From positions 20,690,001-20,754,000 of the forward strand of contig JAMPIT010000886.1 of the NCBI GenBank assembly GCA_026261815.1: 64,000 bases of DNA, read 5' to 3'. The notes under the pieces are model-generated. The model searched no databases and was not told the DNA's origin. It saw only the letters and a list, made by a program, of their open reading frames with translations. Shown here in pieces: positions 41,505-54,060 of this stretch (its first letter is position 1; every line of letters starts with the position of its first letter). The stretch is from Monarcha castaneiventris obscurior (lineage: Eukaryota > Chordata > Aves > Passeriformes > Monarchidae). A program made the translations under genes and the position numbers.

Positions 41505-44500
41505 CCCTATTATTAGCCTTCATCAGTGTTGGTAAACATTTACTTAGCAGGAGCACCTTCGCTCTCCACAAGCAAGGTAATGATTACATTACACTAAACA
41601 GGGCATGAGGACAGATTGAAGCCATGACAACAGCCGTGTTGGCACTGACCAGACAATGACATAGGGCTGCACTGCAGCAAGCTCAGCTGTGCAGGAATGA
41701 AAAAGAGTGGGGCAAGACAAGAAACGACAAACGCAGCGGGGAAAAAAAAACCCAATCAACAAACCAGGAACCTGGATTTACAACCATAAAGAAAAAAGAA
41801 AGTTCACAGAACAAGCAAATTCAGTAGGAGCTGAGAGAACTGGAAATGCCAGCACAATCCGAATGGGATTTCTCACACCTGTTCATTAATATTGTTTACT
41901 TTGAAACAACCAACAAAGCAAGAATGAGATGTAACCTTCTTTTGTCCTGGCCACAGCTAAATCAGTTCCATAACACTTCTATGGTGTGACAAAGTCTGTG
42001 GAGTCTATTGCCAAAGCCTTTACAATTAGGTCTACTGTGAAACAAAAACAACCCACCCCCAAGGAGGGAGTCACACCCTCCTCCACGCCTCTGCCTGGCT
42101 GGCGATCACACAGATGGAAGTACTTTGTGAAGCCAGCTGAAGCTCAGGAAACTTGTGTGTACACACACACAGAGACCTGTACACAGAGCAGCTCGCCAGG
42201 GACGGCGTCTCAAGAGTCACCAACACCTCGAGGGAGGGCACAGACTAGACTGCTATAATTTTACTATACCTGTCAGACAGCCTCTGAAGTCAGCTCTTTC
42301 ACATCAGTTGTGCCTCAGATATGCAGGTACCTCTGTAGCCTTCCAGTTCACATAGACCCTGATTCAGCAAAAACTGTGACCTTTGAGTTTCCAATAATCT
42401 TTAATACCTCTACAGCCAATTACTAAACAAGAACCACACTTGCTCTGCCTGTAAATGTAACAAGCACACCCAGCTCTCTGCCTTACTCACAAGAGCGAAA
42501 GTTTCTCCTTCTTCCTGGTTGGATAAAGATTAGTGTAGTAAAAAAAGCACATACCCTTCTGCAGGACACAATTTTCCTCTTTTCTTTTGATCCATAATAC
42601 TTATCTTCCTTCACTAAATAGTTTGAGAAGGCAGAATAAGAAGCCGTGCATGCCTGGCCTCCGCAGATCCCAAAACACCAGGGTAAACATCGGAACAGCC
42701 AGATGCAACCACAAAACAACTGAACTACAGAAAAGGTGAATGCTTGATTTCTCTGTAAAAAGAGCAGACAACTAAAGAAATTTTTTTTTCACAGAACAAT
42801 CCAGTGAAAGTCACTGAGAAAAAAAAATCAAATTAGGAAGTTAATTATTAGCAGAATTTATAAAATTCCACCCTCATGGTAGGCAGTAAGACCCACAGAA
42901 GTAGATACACCAACATCCAACTACTAGCATTTAATGTAAGTTTCCCATAGGGGTTGGCTGTTTGTTTCACCGCAAAATATCTTGCACTTTCTGATGTAAA
43001 ACTATTATCACAGTGCTGATTTGGAACAAGATAGAGTATCATTCTAATCTAGTTGGTTTTACTTTCCAGAATACAGAAAACTTGAAAAAACCCAAAAGGC
43101 TTAGCAGATAGTAAATGCAGGGGAGACACTCAGAAAGGAACACAAGTTTCAAGTAATTCTGTCTTCAGCTTGTAAAAATGCAAGTTACTCCTACTTACAG
43201 AAACTCAGAAAAATGTTACAGCAATGAGGTGAAGAAACTTTGTTGTAGTGCCACTGTTTTCCACTAAGGCATGTCACAACAGACACAAGTAGAAATGCAA
43301 CAGAGCCAGGTAAGAAGGGGACAGAATTTAATGCCAGCTGAATGGGGTAACAGGGAATTTAAACTGAATGCAATAATTGATAAGTTGCCAGTGATTAAAC
43401 ACAAAGAACAGAGCAATATTACCAACCAGATAGAAAAATCTATCAGTAGAATGAGACTGGAACTGGCCAAATCTGATTTCACTACAGGATTTATTTTACA
43501 GAACCTCAAATTAAAGGAGTGGTTTAAACCAACATGAAAGGGATGACACTGTTGCCATTCCACAAAAAGCCAAGTGAGGTGGCAAAAAACTTACCTAACA
43601 ATTTCCCATTTCCTTCCTCCATATGTACTCTTGTGCCTATGTTGTCCGTGAGAAGCAAACAGATTTGTATGTTTGCAAAGCCCTCAGCACAAAGTGTACA
43701 TTACCACCATCATCAACAGCTGCTTAATACCAGCTCCCAAATGCTTAACAGAAGAGGCAACCCCACATTTCATCTCTAGGCATCAAAGCATTTACTAATG
43801 GAAATGAAACTCTGCCTAGCACACAATTAAGTGATTTTGGAAGGATGTCATTAACTCTAGAAGCATCCTATCTTTTCCCATGTTTGTATTTACTTGCAAA
43901 TTTACCAGCCATAACAATGGAGTGGGAAAGCTCAGGAGATCGTGTGCCAGCCATGCAGGCTCCTGCAGGAGCTCCTGTTAGTCAGCGTGCACACCGCACA
44001 GAGACTCAATAAGCAGTGACATTTGTATTCCTGACAGTTTTATTTCTTCAAACACCAGCCACACTGGAAGTTTCACTTTACTTTTTGCTCCAGAATAAAG
44101 GCCAAATCTCAGTATAACAGATGCTGTCTGGAAATCCTAGGACACATATGAGAGCACGTGTGTGGTCCCCTTCACCCATTACGAGAAAAAACAGCTTTCA
44201 GGAAAATGAGAAGGGTGCTTGGTTTCTTTAAGCAAAAAACCTTAATATTTACACTAATCAAATACAACAAGGTCCTCTTAGTCAGAAGAATAGTATTCAC
44301 ACAGGAGCCCAACCAAGCAGAACTATTTTCCCATGCAGATCTTATCCTCAGTCTGGGCAAACAATCCAAGTCACAGCAGACAGACAACAGTTCTACCGTG
44401 TATGTCTCTGTAGTAATTACACCAAAGAAACATGACTGTCCTTAGTTTAAAAATATTAATAATTTTAAAAGCCCAAATCAGAATCACAGTGAAAACATAT

Positions 44501-45115
44501 AATGATAAAGCATACATGGGGAAAAGAGAATATAGCTTGATATAGTCAAAATCTGCAAATGTTTGCAGGAACATGAGAACAGGAAGAAGTATAGAAATAT
44601 AGAGAGTAGGAAACAGAGAACAGAAAATCCTGCTTACCAAATGGTGGAAATTTTAGTTAACTTCTGCAAAAACCAGAATTCAAAATAAAAACTACAGCCA
44701 CCTGAGGTCTGTATTTCTTCAACAAATACTTTATAAAAATTGTGCAGTTTTACAGTTCAAAGCTGTGCAAAGATGAGCATAGACAGGGTTGGCTTTCTAG
44801 TGGATATAGGAAGTAAGGATAGATGGACTGCAGCAATCAAACTGGAAAAAAGGAAAATATATATAGAGAAGGGGAAGACTAAAGACATGAAGCTATCTGG
44901 GAATGAGTGAAACCAAGGAACAATTATCAGAAAATGTTACTGTCAGAAACTGCAAATGCTCAAGAAAAAGCACCAAGCAGAAAACTTCATTCACTGCCAG
45001 AATCTCCAAAGAAAGTGAAAGAAATGGAAACTAGGCAGCAAGTTTATACTTGAAACCGTTAATTAAGGACACTGGACATCAAAACACATAAACACATTTA
45101 CCTTAACATATTTAT

Positions 45116-45630
45116 TTGAGACTCCACCTGAAATACAGCCTCCAGCTCTGGAACACCCAGCACAAGAAGGACATGGACCTGTTAGAGCAAGTCTAGAGGA
45201 GGACCACTAAGGTGATTAGAGGGATGGAGCACTTTGCTATGAGGAAAAACTAAGGGAATTGGGATTGTTCAGCCTGGGAAAGAGAAGACTTTGGGGTGGC
45301 CCAGTCGTGGCCTTCCAGTACCTGACAAGAGTCTATAAGAAACATGGAGAGAGACATCTTACAAGGGTATGTAGTGATAAGACAAGGAGGAATGGCTTCA
45401 AACTGGAAGAGAGTAGGTTTAGATTTGATAGTAGAAAAATTATTTACTGTGAGGGTGGTGAGGCACTGGAACAGGAAGCTGGGGATGTCTCATCCCTGGA
45501 AGTGTTCAAGGCCAGGGTGAATGGGGCTCTGAGCAACCTGGTCTAGTGGAACGTGTCCCTGTCCATGGCAGAGGGGTTGGAATGAGATGATCTCTGAGGT
45601 CCCTTCCAAGCCATTCTGTCATTCCATGAT
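45116..45630 (+). mobile_element. CR1 LINE fragment, 3' portion (end of ORF2 plus 3' tail), sense on + strand
   Basis: The stretch reads through the familiar CR1 3' end. It opens with GACTCCACCTG, then has the block around AGAAGGACATGGACCTGTT, then TTGTTCAGCCTGG, GCCTTCCAGTACCTGA, and TGAGGGTGGTGAGGCACTGG. It finishes with a tail around GAGGTCCCTTCCAAGCC and imperfect ATTCTGTCATTCCATGAT repeats. CR1 is the main LINE of birds and other sauropsids and is usually 5'-truncated, as here (about 0.5 kb of about 4.5 kb). The residual frame at 45,259-45,546 corresponds to the C-terminal end of the reverse-transcriptase ORF and is not functional alone. No target-site duplication is expected or seen. 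Confidence 0.92.
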
Positions 45631-45889
45631 AGTTCCTTTATGACTCATTCACATACATCCAGCAGAACTGGTTTGAGAATGGAAATATTTTCTGAGACAC
45701 ATTGAAGCTCTCAAGCGAAATTGTATTTTTCATAAGAGAAAGCAGTCTAATTTTCAAAGCTCTAGAACGGAGATCTTAAATTCTTCCTCTCCCTCTTGCA
45801 GGAGGGGTTGTCTTTAACGTAATTCACCAGCAGATTTTTCACAACAGAAGCAAAAGGCAGAACCATCTGATGAAGGGGAAGCACCCTGC
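45631..45889. other. Spacer between two CR1 fragments
   Basis: Nothing is recognised in these 259 bases. Part of the right side may be a diverged 5' continuation of the next CR1 tail. Confidence 0.5.
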
Positions 45890-46023
45890 CTGCCAGCATT
45901 CAGGAAGTGTCTGGCTAACATTCTCAGGCTCCATGATGTGATTCTCCTGTGCAGGGCCAGGAGTTGGACTTTGATGATACTTGTGGGTCCCTTCCAACTC
46001 AGAATATTCTGAAGTTCTATGAT
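45890..46023 (+). mobile_element. Short CR1 LINE 3' tail, sense on + strand
   Basis: The segment carries CTCAGGCTCCATGATGTG, then TGTGCAGGGCCAGGAGTTGG, then GATGATACTTGTGGGTCCC and TTCCAACTCAGAATATTCTG, ending in TTCTATGATC. This is the characteristic CR1 3' UTR end. Only the last 130 or so bases are recognisable; the left border is approximate. It shares its variant (the GGGCCAGGAGTTGG block) with the copy at 49.6 kb and not with the copy directly to its left, so it is a separate insertion of another CR1 subfamily. Confidence 0.85.
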
Positions 46024-49000
46024 CACTTTGATAATGTAAAGCAAATAGCTTAGTACAGTTCATCATTCATCCAATGCCCTACATCAGATCTTGCATGTCC
46101 TTAGGTGGCATCGCCTTGCCTGTACACAAGGAAAGAATTCCTCCCTATAAGCTTGTTCATGGCATGGAGGGCAGGTGGCCCAGGCCCTGTCTGCCATCAG
46201 CATGACTGTGCTTGCTTGCAACCATGCTGCTCTCTGAAATGCCCATGACCCTGACTGCTTCAGCAGTCTGATTTTCAGAATGGCCAATGCAAGCAGTGAA
46301 GTGTTAAAAGAGTAATGCTGTGTTTGCCTCCATCCTTTTCTCTCCTGCTATCAGCTTTGCTGTGTGTCTCCCAACAAATAAAAAAAGCAAACCAAATAAA
46401 AGCCAATGGGGAAAAAGCTGCCAATAACCTTCTTCCCAGTGCTACAGCCTAGCAGCTAAAAGCAGGCCATCTTCGTGAGAAGAGATTTGTAAAGAAAGGG
46501 GGAATGACTACAGTATCAAGAAAAGATCTTAGTTCTCCCTTCTTTTTGCTCTCACCAAGTGGGTAGGAAGGAAGCAGTCTTCTCAGCTGATTAAGCTCCA
46601 TTGCTACTATTCTCTCTTCCTCTCTGCTCCACCCTTTATTTATGACTGTTCCTTAACGAGCAAGATTCTTGAAGAAGGAACAACTATGATTTATCTATCA
46701 GACAGATAAATCTTGAATGATTGTCAGTTTCTGTCCTGCCTCAGAGCCACTGCCTCCTGGCAGCAATGCTGTAATTAAATTGATAGCATTGAGTATTCTC
46801 TGAATTACAGGGTTAAAGTAGTAGAGCATTGTATTTAAACCTTCCACACCATTTGGATAATTTAAACAATTCTACTAATGGCTTGTTTAGGCTAATCCTC
46901 CTCAAAGCATTCCAAATTAAGAGAACCCAAAAGAACTAAAGACACCTAGTTTGGTACTAGTTTTTCCCTGGTCCTAGTAAACCATGGTTCAAACAGTCAA
47001 AGCAATGCCTTATCCCTCTGCACCTGTCACAAAGCCATTGCTATCTTAAGAAAAATACATATAAAAAAAGCAGCAAACAAATAACCAGATTTATGAAAGG
47101 CAATCATGTGTTATATTTCCAGACAGCTTGAAAATGCCTAGGTGCCCAAACCCCACAGGAATGAACCTAATGTCAACTAAAAGCTATGTAAAGGTTTTGT
47201 GCCTAAATGGTGACCCCTCAGTCCAGCTACCATGAAGAATTTGAAGAGGAAGAAGATAATTTGCTTCTCTCATTTTATTCTTCCATTAAATAAAGAAAAC
47301 TCAGTCAGAAGCCTGCCGACTTTATGTTTTTCCTTTATCACTGTCAATATTTGATCTGGACAGTGTTGCCTGTCCTTATGCTTACTTTTATCTCTGTCCT
47401 TTAACATAAATGACAGGCACTCTACATTGCAGAGCAGATTCCTCCAATATCTCAGATGCTGTTGGGAAAAAAAGTATAAACAGCTCCTCACTTAACCTCA
47501 CACATGTGCCTATAATGATATAAATCTGCAATTCCAAATTATGGCACACCCCCTCTAAGGAATTAATTAAAACTAGAATTAACATTGTTCATTTTTTATC
47601 CAAGAAAGCCAAAAATCTATACTCAAATATAACGTATAAAACACATTTGCTATGATGGTAAAGACATGCTGTAATAAAGAAAACTGAGTTTTGCCCATAA
47701 TTCAGTTCAAATCTGCTGTTCAAACAACTTTCTTTGTATGCACTTTGAAGTTCATAGTAGTAATTCCAAGATGCCAGCAAGTGGCCATAGCACAGCTAGC
47801 TGTACAGAAAAGAATATATAATGAAAAGACATACCCAATCCAATAAACGAAGTAAAAAATTACAGATAGTCTTCCTGGATACAAACACCCAGAGGCGAAT
47901 AAAATCCAAATAATAAGTATAATATCTTGAAGCCAAATTGGGCAAGACTTGTTACAGATTAGCTGTATCTGCACCTGTTTTATTTCCTTACATGGAACAG
48001 AGAAAACAGGTAAAAAAAAATTCATGCCTTCAGGGGAGTGAGAGGAAAGAAGAAATCACAACTTCCTACCCAATTACTTTTTACATGCTTACTTAATGTT
48101 CAACCCCAAATTCAGCTTAGCCAATGCTCAGAAACAGACATATCTTCAGGTTTTTCCTCACACTTCAGGTATGATAGCCTTCTTTCTCTTTCCATGCAGT
48201 CTCCTCAAGCTCTGCTCCTCACTGCTACTACTTTCCAAAAAGTCCAAATACCTGGTTGCTGATGATAAAGGCTGCAGGTGCAGTCAGTTGATGAGGAATA
48301 CACAAATGTTGAACACAGTTCCCTCCTCCCTTGGGGCTCCCAATTGCCACGGAGGTTCACTATGTAAATGCTCAAACCATCACCAAACCTTCCCACAAAT
48401 GGAAATAGATACCTGATCCATCCAGAGAAGTCTCCACTTGTATATATGCTTGTTTGGAAGTGTATTTAAATTCATTATTTTACTCTGACTGCCATCCTTC
48501 TTCCTTTATGTTTTCTGGCACACAGAGGTAAAACAATCTGATCCACAAATCTATTTTGAAAGACTACAAATGATGCAGATTCTTGGTGCTATTGCTCATT
48601 ATACCCGGAACACAAAAATCTTTGCATAAATCAGTAATTTTATTTCTCCTTATTTGCCATGAGACAATAATAGAGATTATGACTACTGAGAGAGCAGTGC
48701 CAGAACAATTTGAGGAGAGTAGTATCAATTCTTTCAATGCTAAAGGTGCAAGGACTTGGCTGCATACTTTTACTCGATCTTTTGAAGTCAACAATCTGAC
48801 TGTGGTTGAATTGTAAGGAAGAATGGCATCTGAAAAAAGGTACACATGATCAACCAACCTGAGTTCAAGGAACACCATAAATGCTTTGAGATTAGCAGTC
48901 AGAAAAGCCTGCAGATTCTCTAGGACACTGGGTTATGATCAGGGAGAAGTGTCAGTACTTACAGATTGACTCATGGAAGCACGACTAAAGCAGCTCTGTG

Positions 49001-49604
49001 TGGCATTGTTTGAGAGCCACTGACCCAGAAAGGCTCTAAAGTAAAGCTGTACATAACACTCCCAGTGCAGGCAGCACTCGGCTGTGCTCTGCTGCTGGAA
49101 GGGAAACACTGCGTGAAGATCCACAATTTCATAGTTCACATGAATAGCTAAAGGAGCTTTTGTGCTTGCAGTGAAATGAAAATTTCTGCTTACCTTCTTA
49201 ATTTCCTTTCATATGTCAAGTTAAAAGCTCTCTGCTGCCATCCTTCTTTCTCTTCCCCCGTCTTATTCTATCCTTTCACAGTAATTCTGAGTCAATCAGA
49301 TTAAGTTCCCTGTGTTTTCATGCAAACATCTGACTTTCCTGGCTTCACTGGAACATCAGCAAAGGCCCACTCCTCTCTCATCCCAAGACACTGAGGCATG
49401 CACAACTTTCCCTGAGCATCATCATGTGGTGGAATAAGGCCACACTTGTGTTTTTAAGAGAGGCATACAGCCAGCTAGAGGTTTCTTTATGGCCTCGCTA
49501 AGTGAAAAGCCTTTTAGACTTGTAGACTGAGCCAAAACCTTGGCTTACTATGCCCTTGCAGGGCCAACAACATTCTTCCACTACTTGAGAGAAAAACTAC
49601 CTGA
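46024..49604. other. About 3.6 kb without recognisable features
   Basis: AT-rich non-coding sequence. The open frames present (for example 47,720-48,025 minus and 48,096-48,416 plus) are short, have no family resemblance and lack convincing splice borders. Confidence 0.6.
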
Positions 49605-49746
49605 ACTGTCAGTTTGGACAATGCACTCAGGCACGTGGTGGGATTCTTGGGGTGTCCTGCACAGGGCCAGGAGTTGGACTCGTTGATCCTGATGGGTCCC
49701 TTCCAACTTAGCATACTCTGCTATTTTATGGTTCTATGATTCTATG
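49605..49746 (+). mobile_element. Short CR1 LINE 3' tail, sense on + strand
   Basis: It contains TTTGGACAATGCACTCAGGC, then TTCTTGGGGTGTCCTGCAC, the GGGCCAGGAGTTGGACTCG block, GATGGGTCCCTTCCAACTTA and a terminal GGTTCTATGATTCTATG, the 8-bp-type CR1 end repeat. The 5' side is truncated; a diverged continuation may reach back to about 49,510. It is the same subfamily type as the tail at 45.9-46.0 kb. Confidence 0.88.
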
Positions 49747-52700
49747 CAAAAACCATGTGACGTGGCAAGCGAGTATTATCATTATGTGATACTATCAGTG
49801 TTTCAGTAGATAAAACACAGCAGGGTCCCATGCAGGGCAAATTTTTTTTAGACTTTGAATCAACTCTGTTCAATTTTAAGGCAGGTAGAAAAAAATATTC
49901 AAAAGCAGAAGATTGTTTTAGACCACATTCAAGTGTCAGTGTGAGAATCTGATCAAATGCTTGTCAGAAACACTAGAAGTATTTTCCACTGAATTCAACA
50001 AGCACAGGGTCAGGATCTAAATTTATGTTATGTCAGTATCTGTACATACATTTACAGATATAAACACCATGCTGTACACTATTATAATATCTTTTTTGCA
50101 TGGAACTGTCTAAGCATTACAGATGAATCACAGCAAAGAGTTGGGTTTTTTTAATAATATTAAAAAATTCTTTCTCCTTTGGGACCCAGCCATAACCCAT
50201 TCTTATCTCTGTAATAACACAGATTTTCATCTCACTAATCTTCTTCCATCCTCGATACAAAAAGAGAATTTGAAAAGTGGATGACTAACCAACCCCCTTT
50301 CAGTTAAGCATCACTCTGCTTAGGTGTTTTGACACTCCTAAGCTATATTTTTCTACTCATTTTTTTGAAAACGCATGTTCCTTTTGTTTCCACAGATTTA
50401 CAATAGACAAAGTCAGAGACAATGCTCCATTTGAGTTAGCTCATAAATCAGCAAAAACATCAGGGGAAACTGCCTTTTCCATCCTAGCAGTGCAAACAGA
50501 AATTGTACTTGTCCAGCCTTATTTAACAGACCATCTTGATGGTGAACTGCATAATCCTCACAGTATGTCCTGAACACCTCCAGGCTCCCATGGACTGAGG
50601 CACCTGCAGATTGTAAGGCTTTTCATGGGAAACAGTTTTTTTCTTGTTCTTTCCCTTCATCTTAACTACCAGTCTAACTGGAATTGTATAAAACCAAAGG
50701 AAAATAATTTCCCAAATGCCAACACTCAAATCACTTTGTACTTTCCAACCACCATTTTCTCCTGGCAAAGGCTCTGCCATCTCACCCTCACCCAGACTCA
50801 AGTCTGACTCAACTGTCAAAAGAAAAACAGAGCTGTTTAAATACAATAGCATTTAATCCTTCTTTCAGCAGAATAGCAGAGCTCTCCTTAAAACAGGCTA
50901 AGTACAGTTTTTCTGATCTACAGGACAGCAGAACTGAGGAAGAGAACATAAGCTCGAACACTTACCATGTCAGCAGCAGAACTGGGTATGTGAGGACACA
51001 GGAACAGAGTTCACAGGCTCTAACCATTGCCTTTTTGCCTCTGGAACACTATTTTGTGTCCAACCAGAGCATTCCCCTAATTTTCTGCCTCACATGGAAC
51101 GCAGGCTGGACTGTGCACTCTGACATTCCTGGCATAGGCCAGGGCTGGGGCTGTGATGCTCTCAGGGTTGTATCTTCCAGGTGTAATCCTAGATCACCAC
51201 AAACATTAAATACCCAACATTCAATACAGGTCACCTCGAGTGTTTAGCAAATGGTAAAGGCAGATTTTGATGAAAAACAAAACCAACTTCCCACTAAAAA
51301 TAATAGTTCCTTCCTTTTTTTTCCTAGCACTTTCTTTCCTATTCCAGCTCACCCGCAGTTTTAATATTTTCCCTACCAAAGAACATCCCACACCACATCA
51401 CAAAATTTAGAAAAAATTTTTTCAGCAACAAGAAGACTGATACCTTCTTACCTAGAAGAGCATTAGTAGTTCTAATAAAATCAGATTTTAGAGGTTATCA
51501 GAGCCATCTTTTCCCATTTCAATGGCAGCTGGATGACAGTTCTCTGTCTCTTTCACTGCCTTTCTTGTCTATCTCTGCAGGACTCAAGCTAATAAGCTTC
51601 TCATTAATGAAATGACTATGCCAAGGTACTGGCAGATGGTCCTATGTTCCAAGCACATCTTCCCATTCCCTCCCTCCCAGAAGTCCTAATCTATACAGAG
51701 TGTAATCGCCACAAAAACATATGCTCCCTGACAGAAAGCTTCCCTCCCATTATCTCTGTACTCTAGGGGATTGCCCCTGAAACCTCAGTGACACAAAGCA
51801 ACTCCCTTCCTACTCAAGTCTCAGTTTCCTAAATGCCTGAATGCACATTCACCAGGTCGTGGCTAAAGTACCTACACAAGACTTAAAATCCATGCTAGTG
51901 TCTCCATGATACAGCCCATAGCCTAGTGCACTTCTAAGTGAAATGCACATACATGAATCCACACATTTTTAAAAAAAAGTAATATATAACTGATATTTCT
52001 TATGTGCAACACTTTGTTACTGCTTTACTTACAGGTTTCTATAACAGTGCACGAGCCTTTCTCAAAGATGAAAAGCTGTAAAGTGTAATTTATTACATTG
52101 GTTACCAGTAAATCTCTTGAGCAACACTTTCACTTAAATGCTGAGTCAGTTACTAACTGGGTATCTCATATATCTTAAAATAATCTGTTTGTTTCATCTG
52201 CTGGCTCCCTCTTCCCCATCAATTTAATCAGATTATCATGACTGATGAATTCATTAATATGGTCATTGGATCCTGAGAGCAGAGCAACTTCTACAGAAAA
52301 AGCTTCAGGAAGGAAGAGCAAGTATCTCCCTTCTGCACACACAGATAGCTATGAGCAGAGGAATAAATGAACACTATCAGTTTCCCAGCTGTGGGAAGGG
52401 CTGCACAAACGATATTTCTAGACACTTAGGATCACTGTGGCTGGCTCTGCTGGAGCTCCTCAGAAGACGAGGGATATGATGGGCACAGACAGGTCACCAT
52501 AATGTGAAAGGGTTGTTTCAGCTCTCAAAATTGACCCCAGACCTTCTGAAAAAACATTTCTTTATGGAGGAAGAGAAAATTTTTATTGCCAGATCTTCTC
52601 TGCATTTAATCCCAACAGTACTGAATATCTTTTCCACACTGCAGATAGGGAAAAACCCGTAACAGAAAGTAGAAAAGCTTCCCTTTCATCTTTGCTTCCT

Positions 52701-53066
52701 CCTTTTCAACTTCAAGTTGGAAGTCTTCAAAGTTAAGACCTTTTCTCATACCGCCCAGCACCTTAAGTCACTGATTGTCATAGGGAATAACTTCAGCTTA
52801 GTAACTCCAAAAATGTCTACCTTACAAAAGGTGAAAGAGTTTAAAAGCTTGTTAATTTTCAAGTGCAACAAAAACAAATAGGTCAAAGGCAGGCAGTAGT
52901 GAAGAAAATAAAAAAGGAAATATTCTTTAGCCAGCAGTAAAAAGATAATTATGCTTCTGTAGCTATTGTCATGCAAAAAATAAGAAAGCCAAAACACTCT
53001 GATAGGACATTTCCCCAGTCTTCCTGAACAGTAAAGGAAAGGAAAAAAGTAAAGAATTTGGCACTT
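49747..53066. other. About 3.3 kb without recognisable features
   Basis: AT-rich non-coding sequence on both strands. No exon, RNA gene or known repeat is recognised. Confidence 0.6.
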
Positions 53067-53819
53067 ACCAGGAAAAACAGTAACCAGAGAAGAGCATGCA
53101 AGAGCACTGCTCCAGTTCCCAGGAGCTGTGACCGCCAGGGGAAGATGATATAAATGACCTCCACCTGTGCTTACTAGATGCCTGAAACTGTATTCACTCT
53201 TCCTCCAGCTGTAATTTCATATCTTTCTAAAAACATCATAAACCAGATGAAAAACATACATCTCAAAAACATGGTAAGACACCAAATTTCTAATGAGGAA
53301 ATCTAGTCTCTACCTTCTGCTGTCTGTCAGAGCAACAACCAAGGTGACGCTGAGCATGTGAGGATCAAAAAGGCTCTAGGTGCGCATTTGTTAAGTGAAG
53401 AATTTGGATGAGGATTACTTTGGGAGGACAGGCAGTCTGATAAACAGCAGCAAGCAAACAGGAAAGGCTACTTGTTGCAGGCAGAAATGCACAATAGACT
53501 TCCAGAAACTAACTGAAACTAACCACATCACACATAATTAAAGCGATTTTATACAGTTACGTGGCTTCACACATTTGGAAATGCATTTCCCCATTTTTAG
53601 TCGTGGAGAAGCATGCTTATTCATGAAAACTGAAATGAAATAAGTAGTAAACAGCTTTGAAAAATTCAAGAACAAAGTGTCAGAATGGAACATTTGATAT
53701 GGCATTATCTTGCAAATGTCTCCAAATTCCTCTCTGGTCACTGTGTGGGCAGCACGTTCCCAGGACAGAGAGCAGGGTAGGCGGGAGAAAGGGGACTGTA
53801 AAGCTATTCATGAACAGAA

Positions 53820-54060
53820 TGCTGCCGTTTCCCGAGGTTCATTGGGGACCGAGGGGAGCTGTCGGAAGGAGGGAGGGGAAGGCCGTGTCCCTCAGGAAGC
53901 GCGGGCACAGGGAGCCGCACCAGGAGCCCCACGCCTTGGAGGAGGCCGTGCCAGGAGAGCGCAGCCCTCGCCACTCCCTGCCCACACGGAGCCCTTGGAG
54001 TGCCCTGCTCGGGCTGCGGGCTGCTCCGCAATCTCTTCTGCGTGTGCCATGCACAGTCAT
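53820..54060. promoter_or_regulatory. Small CpG-rich patch, candidate CpG-island promoter
   Basis: My count gives about 17 CpG dinucleotides in 240 bases with roughly two-thirds G+C, in surroundings that are AT-rich and nearly CpG-free. That meets the general character of a small vertebrate CpG island. The open frames in several phases here (53,657-54,132 plus, 53,804-54,064 minus) are the usual side effect of high GC and show no family resemblance. It could be the promoter of the noncoding first exon of NDST2 (minus strand), of an unseen divergent transcript, or a remnant of a GC-rich repeat. I see no TATA element or clear donor directly inside it. Confidence 0.35.

Larger units (their letters stand above)
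14958..45115. other. About 30 kb without recognisable genes (NDST2 5' intron or intergenic)
   Basis: I see no family-like coding exon on either strand. Open frames here reach at most about 190 codons (22,712-23,293, minus) and show no domain, no splice pattern and no family resemblance. Minor sequence structure: an A18 run (22,481-22,498), a C9 run (about 21,536-21,544), a T15 run (36,819-36,833), (CA)8 (36,008-36,024), a G9 run (40,720-40,728), a (TC)7 run (41,491-41,504), a purine tract (32,199-32,330) and a 22-bp tandem duplication (31,780-31,823). A possible very old CR1 tail, minus sense, lies near 33,896-34,060, but too little is left for a firm call. Confidence 0.6.

Noticed and set aside
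45259..45546. 95-codon frame on the + strand
   Set aside because: It is the leftover C-terminal end of a CR1 ORF2 in a 5'-truncated copy, not a host gene.
47720..48025. 101-codon minus-strand frame rich in hydrophobic residues
   Set aside because: AT-rich sequence naturally gives Phe, Ile, Leu and Tyr; no splice sites and no family resemblance.
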